DNA of 64,000 nucleotides, taken from NCBI GenBank assembly GCA_017510925.1, contig JAFWLT010000006.1:34599-98598 (forward strand). The letters are read 5' to 3'. This document shows positions 26,981 through 35,474 of this stretch, piece after piece; position 1 is the stretch's first letter; the number at the start of each line of letters is the position of its first letter. Source of the DNA: Candidatus Saccharimonadota bacterium. GTDB taxonomy: Bacteria; Patescibacteriota; Saccharimonadia; Saccharimonadales; Saccharimonadaceae. The notes under the pieces are model-generated. The model was not told where the DNA came from. It saw only the letters and a list, made by a program, of their open reading frames with translations, and made no database searches. The position numbers and the translations under genes are program-made.

Positions 26981-28267
26981 ATGGATATAATAGGCTCAAA
27001 ATTAAAATTTTTATCAAAAATCTTCTGTGGGTTGCTCGGTTTTGCCGTCGTTGGTTTTTTACTTATTATGCTAAGTTTTGTTTTACCCCGTAAAAACATT
27101 GTTTCGAATATAGAAAAAACGGCTCCACAATATGCAAATTATTCACAATGGGCGCCAGGCATACCAGCGTCAATACGCGATTCTTTTACCGATGCAATCA
27201 TGCTTGGTTCTGCTGCTTATGAAGGAAGAAGCGAACTCTTGCAATCTACTGTTCTTATTAATCGCTACACTTATAATGATGTCGAAGACAACCCAATGAT
27301 TAGCCTAAATATGAAATATGGCGACATCACTCCTACCAGCGAACCAAAAGTCGAAAGCTATCCACGTTATTGGCATGGATATCTTATATTTTTAACACCA
27401 CTTTTAGAAATACTTGATCCAATAGAAATAACTTTCCTTAATGCTATGATCGTATTTTCTCTATCTATGGTTCTTGTAGTTATAGCCTATAAACGGTATG
27501 GCACAAAATTAGCTGCTTCATTAGGCGTTTTCGTCATTTCGCTTAGCCCCGTATCAATAGCATTAAATTTCCAGTATGGTACAGTTTTTTATCCAACTAT
27601 TCTGGCTCTTATCGCAATCTTAGTGTGGGACAAATGGCTTCAAGAAAAAAATCGTTATTTGTTTTTCTTTCTCTTTCTTGGGTGCATAACGGTATATCTA
27701 GATTTATTGACTTACCCTCTAGTTTCTCTAGGAGTGCCTCTTGCATTAGTAATGTATCTTCGGAATTATAAAATCAACAAACTCCGTGACATTATTCCAC
27801 CATTAAAAACTGGTGTACTCACATCTGTGCTATGGGGGATAGGATACGCTGGCACCTGGGTCTTAAAGTGGGCAATTTCTAGTATTGTGCTCCACGAAAA
27901 TATGTTTGCTCAAGCCATCGAACAAATGAAATTTAGGGTGGGTGGCGAAGCCGGGCGTTTTGAAACCATTAAATCTAATTTCGAGACGATGTTTAATGAA
28001 CCAATGATGGTATTTATATTGATACTTATTATTATTGTTGCAATATTATTAGTCATGAAAAAGGTTCGTTTCTCTTGGCGTAAGTGGGATTTACTTGTTT
28101 ATCTTGTAATTATTGGCTTCCCTTTTATCTGGTATCTCGTCCTTTGCAACCATTCAAATATTCATCATTGGTTTACTTATCGTGAACTCTCTATCGCAGT
28201 ATTTGCTGCCTCGCTTATTGTCGCTAATTCATTCACTCGTCGTTTACCAAACAAGAAGAAAAAATAA
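26981..28267 (+). CDS. Polytopic membrane protein, GT-C-like (unknown)
   Basis: This 428-residue protein has about nine hydrophobic helices. A long extracytoplasmic loop after the first helix contains RDSFTDAIMLGSAAY and later SYPRYWHGYLIFL. A loop with acidic residues after helix 1 is typical of GT-C lipid-sugar-dependent transferases, but the family cannot be named. The ATG lies 9 nt after a TATAAT with no Shine-Dalgarno. It is followed by a CotH-like gene 37 bp downstream. Confidence 0.65.
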   Translation: MDIIGSKLKFLSKIFCGLLGFAVVGFLLIMLSFVLPRKNIVSNIEKTAPQYANYSQWAPGIPASIRDSFTDAIMLGSAAYEGRSELLQSTVLINRYTYNDVEDNPMISLNMKYGDITPTSEPKVESYPRYWHGYLIFLTPLLEILDPIEITFLNAMIVFSLSMVLVVIAYKRYGTKLAASLGVFVISLSPVSIALNFQYGTVFYPTILALIAILVWDKWLQEKNRYLFFFLFLGCITVYLDLLTYPLVSLGVPLALVMYLRNYKINKLRDIIPPLKTGVLTSVLWGIGYAGTWVLKWAISSIVLHENMFAQAIEQMKFRVGGEAGRFETIKSNFETMFNEPMMVFILILIIIVAILLVMKKVRFSWRKWDLLVYLVIIGFPFIWYLVLCNHSNIHHWFTYRELSIAVFAASLIVANSFTRRLPNKKKK

Positions 28268-28304
28268 CTTAAAAGAAGTTATTAAAATATGCTAAAATAT
28301 ACCT

Positions 28305-29648
28305 ATGAAGCGTAAAAAACACGCAAGCACTAAAAAACGGGTGGCGAAAACCTCTTTCGTTATAAAAATTTGTCTCGTCATTATTGTATTTTTTGTGCTT
28401 TTTGCTACGGTATATAAAGTTACCGAAATTATACTCACTAACAAAAAAGACGACTTTTCTAAATTAGATATTTTTCTAAAAGACGTTGCTATTGAGGAAA
28501 TCAATGCTAACGCCAAAGATATCAAATATCCCGGAAACACTGTTACTGTTACTATAAATGATAAAACCACTTCCTATGACGATGTAGAAGTTAAAGGTCG
28601 TGGAAACACTACCTGGACCAAAATTAAAAAGCCGTATCAAATCAAATTTTCCGAAAAAACCGATCTATTTGGTCATGGCACTACCAAAAAGTGGATTCTT
28701 CTAGCAAATTACCTAGACCAAACTCACCTCAGAAACGATATTGCTTTTTACCTAGCAGATCTATTAGACGACAGCTATAACTACCAAGGAGACCCTATTG
28801 AACTTTATATAGACAACAGATATAACGGCTTATATTATTTAGTCAAAAAAATTAGCACAGATAAAGCTGGGGTCGACTTAAAAAATGAAGACGGTGTCCT
28901 TATAGAACTTGACAATTCTTACGGTGAAGCCGATGGCTGCACCTATGACAAAAAAGACAACTGCTTTATCACCAAAGAGATTGTCAACGAAGACTATACC
29001 GACACAGCTATGGAAGACTTTGTTTTCTCCATAAATTCTCTTCACGAAGCTATTAGTAATAAAGATTACGAAGCTATCGCAGAAATTATAGACGTCGATT
29101 CTTTTGCTAAATATTATTTAATCAGCGAATTTGCTGTCAATCCTGACGCTTACAGTAGTAGCTTCTATATGCATAAAGATGGCAAAGAAGACAAAATTTA
29201 CGCTGGCCCCATCTGGGACTTTGATATGGCTTTTGGTAATACCTATTGGGGAGACAATGAGATGGATTTTGACAAAATTCACTCTCCTTTTGAAACCATG
29301 GTCTTTAAAAATTATCTAGTTTCCCCAAATGCTTCCCACGCCTCTACTATCTCTACCATCCTCTATGACCTCATGGAAATTCCAGAATTCGAAGCCAGAG
29401 TCAAAGAAATATACCAAGGAACCCTCTCTGGAAAAGGCGATCAAATATTAGATTACATCAAATCCCAAGCCGAATACATCAAGCCGGCTGCCAAAAGAGA
29501 CCAAGAGCGCTGGAAACTCAAAACCAACTTTGACGAAGAAATCGATTATCTCATTGACTGGGTCGCCAAACGCTACGATCATTTCGAACAAACTTATGGC
29601 GCTAATTCACAAGAATCTAGCTCAGATCAAGTCCCAGAATCTCAGTAG
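28305..29648 (+). CDS. CotH kinase family protein
   Basis: This 447-residue membrane-anchored protein (signal anchor about 20-45) carries the CotH pattern: VEVKGRGNTTWTKIKKPYQIKF, WILLANYLDQTHLRND, YLVKKI, GVLIELDN, and IWDFDMAFGN with the metal-binding DFD-like aspartates. CotH proteins are atypical kinases (spore-coat phosphorylation in Bacillus). Extracytoplasmic CotH homologues also occur in cell-surface and cellulosomal settings. The start follows a TAAAAT -10. The 3' end overlaps the convergent LexA-like gene by 32 bp. Substrate unknown. Confidence 0.85.
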   Translation: MKRKKHASTKKRVAKTSFVIKICLVIIVFFVLFATVYKVTEIILTNKKDDFSKLDIFLKDVAIEEINANAKDIKYPGNTVTVTINDKTTSYDDVEVKGRGNTTWTKIKKPYQIKFSEKTDLFGHGTTKKWILLANYLDQTHLRNDIAFYLADLLDDSYNYQGDPIELYIDNRYNGLYYLVKKISTDKAGVDLKNEDGVLIELDNSYGEADGCTYDKKDNCFITKEIVNEDYTDTAMEDFVFSINSLHEAISNKDYEAIAEIIDVDSFAKYYLISEFAVNPDAYSSSFYMHKDGKEDKIYAGPIWDFDMAFGNTYWGDNEMDFDKIHSPFETMVFKNYLVSPNASHASTISTILYDLMEIPEFEARVKEIYQGTLSGKGDQILDYIKSQAEYIKPAAKRDQERWKLKTNFDEEIDYLIDWVAKRYDHFEQTYGANSQESSSDQVPESQ

Positions 29649-29946
29649 CCTTCTCAAGAATAGCCTTATCTTCCGGGGAAGCTTCTGCCATTTTTTTCTT
29701 AAATAAATTCACCGTTTCAGTATGTTTATAGTCCAAAACTTCAAGAGACCTAGCCTCACCAGGGGTCTTAAGTAGCGCCCCCTTGGCTACTAGATTATCA
29801 ATGTGTTCTGCCACTGCCGAAACTGAAGTCAGTCCCAGCCCTTCCATTACTTCTCTATACGACGGCGAGTGCCCATTTTCCTCTGTAAAATCTTTGATAA
29901 AGTCTAATACTGCTAATTGTTTTTTTGTGAGTTTAACCACATTCAT
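29617..29946 (-). CDS. LexA-like DNA-binding protein lacking the protease domain
   Basis: This 109-residue protein has an N-terminal LexA-type winged helix: LTKKQLAVLDFIKDFTEENG, SPSYREVMEGLGLTS and HIDNLVAKGALLKTPGEARSLEV. Normal LexA (about 200 residues) continues into a self-cleaving Ser/Lys peptidase; here only a 45-residue helical tail follows. The start MNVVKLTKKQ at 29946 sits 7 nt behind a TATAAT; a longer reading to 30198 would run through the divergent LCP gene. A repressor without SOS autocleavage, perhaps of the adjacent envelope genes or itself, is inferred. Confidence 0.78.
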   Translation of the reverse strand: MNVVKLTKKQLAVLDFIKDFTEENGHSPSYREVMEGLGLTSVSAVAEHIDNLVAKGALLKTPGEARSLEVLDYKHTETVNLFKKKMAEASPEDKAILEKATEILGLDLS

Positions 29947-29948
29947 GC

Positions 29949-29958
29949 TATAATTATA
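29949..29958. promoter_or_regulatory. Self-complementary bidirectional -10 box
   Basis: TATAATTATA is its own reverse complement. It supplies a plus-strand TATAAT (29949-29954) 8 nt before the LCP ATG at 29963 and a minus-strand TATAAT (29953-29958) 6 nt before the LexA-like ATG at 29946. Only 16 bp separate the two start codons, so both genes must be leaderless or nearly so. RNA polymerase can probably use only one direction at a time. Confidence 0.75.
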
Positions 29959-29962
29959 TACA

Positions 29963-31777
29963 ATGACTGATGATAAATCAATTGATGGGCTTTCTACTAG
30001 GGCTGCCAAAACAAAGGCCAAAGTTAAGAGTGCTCCAAAAAAATCTAAAAAGAGTAAAACCGTTACTCCAGAAGATTTTGCCAGCAATCCAGATACCAAC
30101 CTTTGGGATTCTATCATAGAAGATGCTGGGACAGAAAAATCCCCAGAACTAGTAGAAGAAATTGATGCCGAAGTAGAAATTGAAGAACCAGAGATCAAAA
30201 AACCTGCAAAAAAGCCAAAACAAGTAGATGGTTTTACTCCTATTAAAAAAGAAGAAAAACCTCTAAACTTTTTAAAGCCTGTTGCAGCTTATGATTTTAA
30301 TGAAGAAGAAGGGCTCACTGAAAGCGAAGATACCGTAGAAGATATGAAAAGCCTAGGGCACGAGGATGATGATATAAAAGAAGAGGAAGACGAGGAGCCA
30401 GAGATGTCAGAGAAAGAATTGAAGAAAAAGGCCAAAAAAGAGGCTAAAAAAGCTAAAAAAGATGGCAAGAAAAAACCTAGCAAAAAACGTAAAGTTATTG
30501 CTATTACAGCGTTAGTTATTGTTATACTATTAATTGGCGTCGTTCTCTGGGCTATCTTCTGGGGCAACGATATTATCGCTAAAATTACTGGTGGACGTGG
30601 CAATATCTTTGATTTTCTCGTAGAAAAATATGAGCCTCTAAAAACCGATGAAAATGGTCGCACTAATATCCTTGCTATCGGCACTGGTGGCTACAATATG
30701 GATGGCGACGAAGGCAACGGCGTCCACGATGGCGCTCAGCTTACCGACTCTATTATGCTCATCAGCTTCGACCAAAAAACTGGTGATGTTGCTATGATTA
30801 GCTTACCAAGAGACCTAAAGGGCCCAGCCACCTGTACTTCTACTGGCAAAATTAATGAAATCTATTGGTGTAATGGTGGTGGTGGCAAAGCCTCTATTGA
30901 AGAAGAGGAGAAAGCTGCCCTAGCCGTAATGAAAGCTGTAGGAGGCATCCTAGGTGTAGATATTCAATATTATGCTCACCTTAACTGGGGCTCTCTTGCT
31001 TCTATCGTAGATCTTTTAGGTGGTATCACTGTTACTCTAGACGAAGACATCAAAGACTACCAATATACCGAAGCTGTCTTTGAGGCCGGCAAACCATATG
31101 AGATCAATGGCGCCCAAGCTGTAGGCCTTGCTCGCGCTCGTCACGGTACTGCTGGTGGCGACTTCTCCCGTGGCCAATCTCAACAAAAAATCATTGTTGG
31201 TATCAAAAATAAACTCCTAGAAAAAGATCTATCTATTCCAGATATGCTTGGCTTAGTTTCCACCTTAGGCGACAACCTTCGCACTAACTTCTCTGTTTCC
31301 GAAATCAAAACTCTTGGGCACGATCTTGGTATTCTAGACTTTGATGTAATGCGCCATATTTCCCTCTACCCAGACTATATGGGCACCGGTATGCTTAACG
31401 GTATTTCCTATGTACTACCAAAAGCTGGAGCCGGTAATTACACTGCCATCCAAAAATACGTTGCTAAACAACTATCATCAGATCCACGCGTCTATGAAGA
31501 GCCAACTATTGCTATCTACAACGCGTCTGACACTGATGGCTTAGCCGGCGAAGAAAAGCGCAGACTAGAAGAAAAAGGCTACACTATCACTATTATTGAT
31601 AACGCACCAGAAGGTACTTACGAAAAAGGCACCAGCCTCTATGCTGTTAATCCAGATAAAGCTGGCACCAAACGTATGTTAGTAGAAGAATATAATTACG
31701 ACGCCAAAGGCAAGGATGAACTCCCGGCCACCATCGCCCCAGACTACGACTTCATTATAATTCTAAACGATAAATAA
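29963..31777 (+). CDS. LytR-CpsA-Psr (LCP) family glycopolymer ligase
   Basis: LCP enzymes transfer undecaprenyl-linked polymers onto peptidoglycan or proteins. This 604-residue form has a long charged cytoplasmic N-terminus (about 1-170, Lys/Glu-rich), one helix (about 174-198), the LCP domain (about 225-440) with TDSIMLISFDQKTG, ISLPRDLKGP and GLARARHGTAGGDFSRGQSQQ (conserved Arg/Asp), and a C-terminal LytR_C domain from about 510 (IAIYNASDTDGLA). It stands at the edge of the polysaccharide locus and is a good candidate for its final attachment step. The long acidic/basic tail is unusual. Confidence 0.92.
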   Translation: MTDDKSIDGLSTRAAKTKAKVKSAPKKSKKSKTVTPEDFASNPDTNLWDSIIEDAGTEKSPELVEEIDAEVEIEEPEIKKPAKKPKQVDGFTPIKKEEKPLNFLKPVAAYDFNEEEGLTESEDTVEDMKSLGHEDDDIKEEEDEEPEMSEKELKKKAKKEAKKAKKDGKKKPSKKRKVIAITALVIVILLIGVVLWAIFWGNDIIAKITGGRGNIFDFLVEKYEPLKTDENGRTNILAIGTGGYNMDGDEGNGVHDGAQLTDSIMLISFDQKTGDVAMISLPRDLKGPATCTSTGKINEIYWCNGGGGKASIEEEEKAALAVMKAVGGILGVDIQYYAHLNWGSLASIVDLLGGITVTLDEDIKDYQYTEAVFEAGKPYEINGAQAVGLARARHGTAGGDFSRGQSQQKIIVGIKNKLLEKDLSIPDMLGLVSTLGDNLRTNFSVSEIKTLGHDLGILDFDVMRHISLYPDYMGTGMLNGISYVLPKAGAGNYTAIQKYVAKQLSSDPRVYEEPTIAIYNASDTDGLAGEEKRRLEEKGYTITIIDNAPEGTYEKGTSLYAVNPDKAGTKRMLVEEYNYDAKGKDELPATIAPDYDFIIILNDK

Positions 31778-31780
31778 TAA

Positions 31781-32236
31781 TTAAATCTTGGAAATAATTA
31801 GTTTGCGCTCTCTACCTTCACCCTCAGAGTGGGTCTCAATATCAGAGTAATCCTGAGCTAGCTTATGTACTACACGTCTGTCAGCGGCATTAAGATTAAT
31901 TGTCATTGGCTCACCGGTTTCACGCACCTTAGCAATCCAACCTTCAGCTTTACCGGCAATTCTATCTTCCCTCTGTCTCTTGTAGTTAGCAATATCAATA
32001 CTAACGCGAGTTAATTCTGCATTCTTAGTAACGAGTGCCATCATTACAATGTGTTGAAGTGAGCGCAAATTATCAGCATTTCTACCAATCAACAATGAAT
32101 TTAAAGATGTAGAAGGCACTGAAAGCTGTATCACATCGTCTTCTGCAGTAGCATACACTGCTACGTTAATACCAAAGAAACTTAAAAGATCTTCCAGATA
32201 TTTCGCTGCAAATCTAATCGATTCTTCTTTATTCAT
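31781..32236 (-). CDS. khpB: KhpB/Jag RNA-binding protein (KH and R3H domains)
   Basis: This 151-residue protein has a KH-like domain with SLLIGRNADNLRSLQHIVMM and a C-terminal R3H motif (ADRRVVHKLAQDYSDIETHSEGEGRERKL split over 114-145). The N-terminal Jag_N domain of larger homologues is absent. Its place directly downstream of yidC (3 bp) is the usual one in the rpmH-rnpA-yidC-jag cluster. Confidence 0.92.
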   Translation of the reverse strand: MNKEESIRFAAKYLEDLLSFFGINVAVYATAEDDVIQLSVPSTSLNSLLIGRNADNLRSLQHIVMMALVTKNAELTRVSIDIANYKRQREDRIAGKAEGWIAKVRETGEPMTINLNAADRRVVHKLAQDYSDIETHSEGEGRERKLIISKI

Positions 32237-32239
32237 AAT

Positions 32240-33388
32240 TTATCTCCTTTTCTTTTTATTATCCTTTGCGGAGATACGAGTAATTTTTGTTCCAGTTTTT
32301 TTGTTTTCTACCACCTCTGCTTCTCTAATTTTAGCCCCCTTAGCGATCTTGGCACCTTTTTCGGACTTCTTAAGTTCCTTCAAGATTGCCTTATCAGTAT
32401 TATCGTCCATTTCGTCACGTACTTTGTTAAAGATTAACTTCTGCTGCAAAATCGTAAAGATATTAGACAAGAAGTAGTAGAACGCCAAAGCACCGTGAAG
32501 ATTAAACATAATGACAAACATCATAATTGGCATCATCTTAGACATCTGCCCAGTTGCAATGCCAGAGATATCGCTATCATCTACTTCTTTGCCATCTTTA
32601 GCTTCTTTCAAAATTTCACGGAATTTCTTCTTCTTTTCACTCTTGCCAGAAGAGGTCTGCTGCTTAGCTACAAAGTATTGGGCGAGCGCTGCAGCAATAG
32701 AAATTACCAACATAAATACAGCACTCCAAGAGAATCTAGATGGATTAATTACGTCGCTTGCTTTAGCTGTAAGATCAATTGAGTTAAATAGCTTTGGGTC
32801 AAAGTCATACTTTCTCTTTTCTTCAGCTGGAATATCATTATTAGCGAGATCTTCTAGATAATCCATCTGCTTTTTCTCAAGAGCAGCGATTTCAGAACCT
32901 TCGTAAGCTACAAAATCATAGGCACGGTTAGTGAGATTATCCTGTGGAAGAGGTGTAGCAATTACCCTGATCGCAGAAAACACTGCAATAAAAATAGGAA
33001 GCTGAATTAAGAGTACTAAAATAGATGCAAATGGTTTTACATTATATCTTTTATAAAGGTCCATCGTCTGAAGAGACTCTAGCTGCTTATTCCCGTTGCA
33101 GTTTTTGCGAATCTTTACTAGCTCTGGCTGAATCTTCTGCATTAATCTAGTCTGGATCAATTGCTTCTTAGTAAGTGGCCACATCACTAGCTTTACTAAA
33201 ATAGCAAGAATTACAATTGCAAGACCAAAGTCGTGCACGAGGTTAAAGATCATAAACTGAATGTTTACGATTGGACGAACAATAATAAGATCAATTAAGT
33301 TAAATGGGCTACCAGTGGCAATCGAGCCAGCCACAAAGGCAATAATAATTGCCCAGATAATATATTTTTTCACACTCTTCTTGTCCAT
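32240..33388 (-). CDS. yidC: Membrane protein insertase YidC/Oxa1
   Basis: This 382-residue insertase helps Sec-dependent and independent proteins into the membrane. It has about five helices and the core pattern FGLAIVILAILVKLVMWPLTKKQL, IQPELVKIRKN, LYKRYNVKPFASILVLLIQLP, and a late MMPIMMFVIMFNLHGALAFYYFLSN. A lysine (in AILVKLVMW) occupies the place where many YidC proteins have the functional arginine of the hydrophilic groove. A long basic C-terminal tail (about 335-382) probably contacts the ribosome. It lies 14 bp downstream of rnpA. Confidence 0.95.
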   Translation of the reverse strand: MDKKSVKKYIIWAIIIAFVAGSIATGSPFNLIDLIIVRPIVNIQFMIFNLVHDFGLAIVILAILVKLVMWPLTKKQLIQTRLMQKIQPELVKIRKNCNGNKQLESLQTMDLYKRYNVKPFASILVLLIQLPIFIAVFSAIRVIATPLPQDNLTNRAYDFVAYEGSEIAALEKKQMDYLEDLANNDIPAEEKRKYDFDPKLFNSIDLTAKASDVINPSRFSWSAVFMLVISIAAALAQYFVAKQQTSSGKSEKKKKFREILKEAKDGKEVDDSDISGIATGQMSKMMPIMMFVIMFNLHGALAFYYFLSNIFTILQQKLIFNKVRDEMDDNTDKAILKELKKSEKGAKIAKGAKIREAEVVENKKTGTKITRISAKDNKKKRR

Positions 33389-33402
33389 TAGTATGTATTA
33401 TA

Positions 33403-33741
33403 TCATACTTTACTCTCAGCGACCAGCTCTCCGAGCAATTTCACAAGTTCACTATACGGCATTGTTAAAATATCAGCTGAATAAATTACAAATATATAAT
33501 CACGTTTCAAAGGCACATACTCAAAGTTTTGTCGCAGTGCTTCATATACTCGCCGACGGATCCTATTGCGACTTACTGCAGTTTTACACACCTTCTTAGA
33601 GACCACTACGGCTACCCTGGTAAATCCCTTTGTATTATCACAAAAAACCAAAGACATCTTAGATTTTCTAATTGTCTTCCCTTTTTGATAAACATATTTC
33701 ACTCCCCCACGGGAGTGAAATCGGTATTTTTTGCTAAGCAT
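33403..33741 (-). CDS. rnpA: Ribonuclease P protein component
   Basis: This 112-residue basic protein assists RNase P RNA in maturing tRNA 5' ends. The family signature SKKVCKTAVSRNRIRRRVYEALR is present (the RNR core at about 58-66), with N-terminal YRFHSRGGVKYVYQKG. It sits between rpmH (15 bp) and yidC (14 bp), the classical order. Confidence 0.95.
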   Translation of the reverse strand: MLSKKYRFHSRGGVKYVYQKGKTIRKSKMSLVFCDNTKGFTRVAVVVSKKVCKTAVSRNRIRRRVYEALRQNFEYVPLKRDYIFVIYSADILTMPYSELVKLLGELVAESKV

Positions 33742-33756
33742 TCTATATATATTATA

Positions 33757-33894
33757 CTATATAGCGAGTCTTGCACGACCTTTAATGCGACGGCGCTTCA
33801 AAACTTTGCGACCATTTACAGTAGCATTTCTTTTCATAAAGCCGTGTTCAACCTTGCGTTGCTTCTTGTGTGGCTGATAAGTCCTTTTTGGCAT
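33757..33894 (-). CDS. rpmH: 50S ribosomal protein L34
   Basis: Reverse translation from 33894 gives the 45-residue sequence [19 protein letters not shown], then [26 protein letters not shown] ending in TAG. It matches L34 across its length, including the N-terminal PKRTYQP and the Arg/Lys-rich tail. It is first in the leftward rpmH-rnpA-yidC-khpB run, facing away from dnaA. Confidence 0.96.
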   Translation of the reverse strand: MPKRTYQPHKKQRKVEHGFMKRNATVNGRKVLKRRRIKGRARLAI

Positions 33895-34121
33895 AATGTT
33901 TTCCTATACTTTATTATTTTTCAAATTCTTGTTATAGTATAGCATACTTTTCCACATTTTTCAAAGACTTTTCCACATAGCTAATAGGTAAGGTCTAAAA
34001 TATGTGGAAATCTCCACCCCTGTTTTGAATTTTACATATTAAAAAATAAAATTTTCTCCTCAAAACCTGTGGAAAACTTTTTCAACCTTTGCTATAATAG
34101 TCTCCAAAAGGAGGTCTAAAA
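33895..34121. other. Probable oriC, left part (rpmH-dnaA intergenic)
   Basis: This AT-rich 227-bp gap contains four DnaA-box-like nonamers. TTTTCCACA occurs at 33948-33956 and 33969-33977, and inverted copies at 34003-34011 (TGTGGAAAT) and 34068-34076 (TGTGGAAAA). An A/T-rich stretch (34031-34057) between the inverted boxes could serve for unwinding. Genes on both sides are transcribed away from it, as at most bacterial origins. Confidence 0.8.
34089..34114 (+). promoter_or_regulatory. dnaA promoter and ribosome binding site
   Basis: An extended -10 TGCTATAAT lies at 34090-34098, followed by AAAGGAGG at 34107-34114, 7 nt before the dnaA ATG. Unlike many genes here, dnaA has both a short leader and a strong Shine-Dalgarno. 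A DnaA-box-like site at 34068-34076 lies just upstream, fitting autoregulation. Confidence 0.7.
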
Positions 34122-35474
34122 ATGTACAACGTGTGGGAAAACGCCTTGGCTGAGATTGAGCAAAAAATTTCTGCCGGCAACTTCTCTACCTGGTTCCAAG
34201 ATACCACCCTTCTTCATACAGAAGATGGTCACGTTGTAATTGGTGTTAAAAACTCCTTCTTTATCAAACAGCTCCAATCTAAATTCCTAGATACTATAAA
34301 AGAAGCCCTTATTAATGCTGGCGTAGAAGTCAAAGATATTAATTTTGAGATTCAAGCCAAAGTTAAATCTAAAGTTCGCCCACGCGAAGTAACTGCTGGC
34401 CCTACTCAAATCAGAGACACTCTTCCTACTATCAAGAAAAACCCCAAGAATCAAAACACCGGACTTAACAGTAAATATACTCTGGATAATTTCGTAGTTG
34501 GGTCCAATAATGACCTTGCTGTTGCAGCAGCCAAAAGCATTATCGACAAACCTGGCACCAGCTATAACCCATTCTTCCTTTATGGTGGTTCTGGTCTTGG
34601 TAAAACCCACTTAGTCCAAGCTATTGGTAATGAAATCTTAAGAAAACATCCAGACTACAAAATTCTCTATACCCCAATCGCTGATTTTTACGCAGACTTT
34701 GTAGATTCCGTTATGAAAGGTAAGGGTAAAGAATTTAGTAATAAATTCCGTTCCCTAGATGTTCTTATTATTGATGATTTTCAATTCATCGTAAATAAGG
34801 AAAAATCCCAAGAAGAATTCTTTAATATCTTTAATAACCTCCATCAGTCCAATAAGCAAATTATTGTAACCTCAGATCGCCTTCCATCAGAAATTAAAAC
34901 TGTAGATGAACGTATGGCCAACCGCCTTACTTGGGCTGGTGCTTTCGATCTTCAACTTCCAAAATTTGAAGACAAGTGCGCAATTCTAAGGTCCAAAGCT
35001 AACCTTACTGGCGCCGAGATTGAAGACGAAGCTATTGAATATATCGCCGAAAACGTAAACACCAATATTCGCGACCTAGAATCAGAATTATCTACTATAT
35101 TATTAATGTCTGACGTTCGTGGCCTTACCCCTCTCGAACTTATTAATAATGGATCCGTTAATGTAGTTCACGAATCCAAATTAAAACCTACCACTCCAAA
35201 ACGTGTTGTAGATAAGGTGGCAAAAAGCTTTAATCTCACCACAGCAGAACTAAAAAGTAAATCTAGAGTTGCCCATATTAAAAACGCTCGTCAGGTAGCT
35301 ATGTATATGCTTTCCGAGGAACTCCATCTCAGCACCCCAAAGATTGCCCTAGAAGTTGGTGTAAAAGATCATAGCACCGTTATTCACGGTATTAGGAAGG
35401 TTCGCCAAGACCTTAAATTAAACTTCGCTCTTCGCGACCAAATCGCTGAAATTAAGGGGAAAATTTATGATTAG
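34122..35474 (+). CDS. dnaA: Chromosomal replication initiator DnaA
   Basis: This 450-residue AAA+ protein binds DnaA boxes and opens oriC. Domain I is at 1-75 (VWENALAEIEQKISAGNFSTWF), a short linker follows, and the AAA+ core has Walker A GGSGLGKT (155-162), Walker B VLIIDDFQF, and sensor segments. The domain IV helix-turn-helix near the end contains KDHSTVIHGIRKV. Length and order are standard. It is flanked by DnaA-box-rich DNA on both sides. Confidence 0.98.
   Translation: MYNVWENALAEIEQKISAGNFSTWFQDTTLLHTEDGHVVIGVKNSFFIKQLQSKFLDTIKEALINAGVEVKDINFEIQAKVKSKVRPREVTAGPTQIRDTLPTIKKNPKNQNTGLNSKYTLDNFVVGSNNDLAVAAAKSIIDKPGTSYNPFFLYGGSGLGKTHLVQAIGNEILRKHPDYKILYTPIADFYADFVDSVMKGKGKEFSNKFRSLDVLIIDDFQFIVNKEKSQEEFFNIFNNLHQSNKQIIVTSDRLPSEIKTVDERMANRLTWAGAFDLQLPKFEDKCAILRSKANLTGAEIEDEAIEYIAENVNTNIRDLESELSTILLMSDVRGLTPLELINNGSVNVVHESKLKPTTPKRVVDKVAKSFNLTTAELKSKSRVAHIKNARQVAMYMLSEELHLSTPKIALEVGVKDHSTVIHGIRKVRQDLKLNFALRDQIAEIKGKIYD

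Noticed and set aside
29946..30198. N-terminal extension of the LexA-like protein
   Set aside because: The extra 84 residues are antisense to the LCP gene and of low-complexity Ser-rich composition. The -10 box supports the start at 29946.
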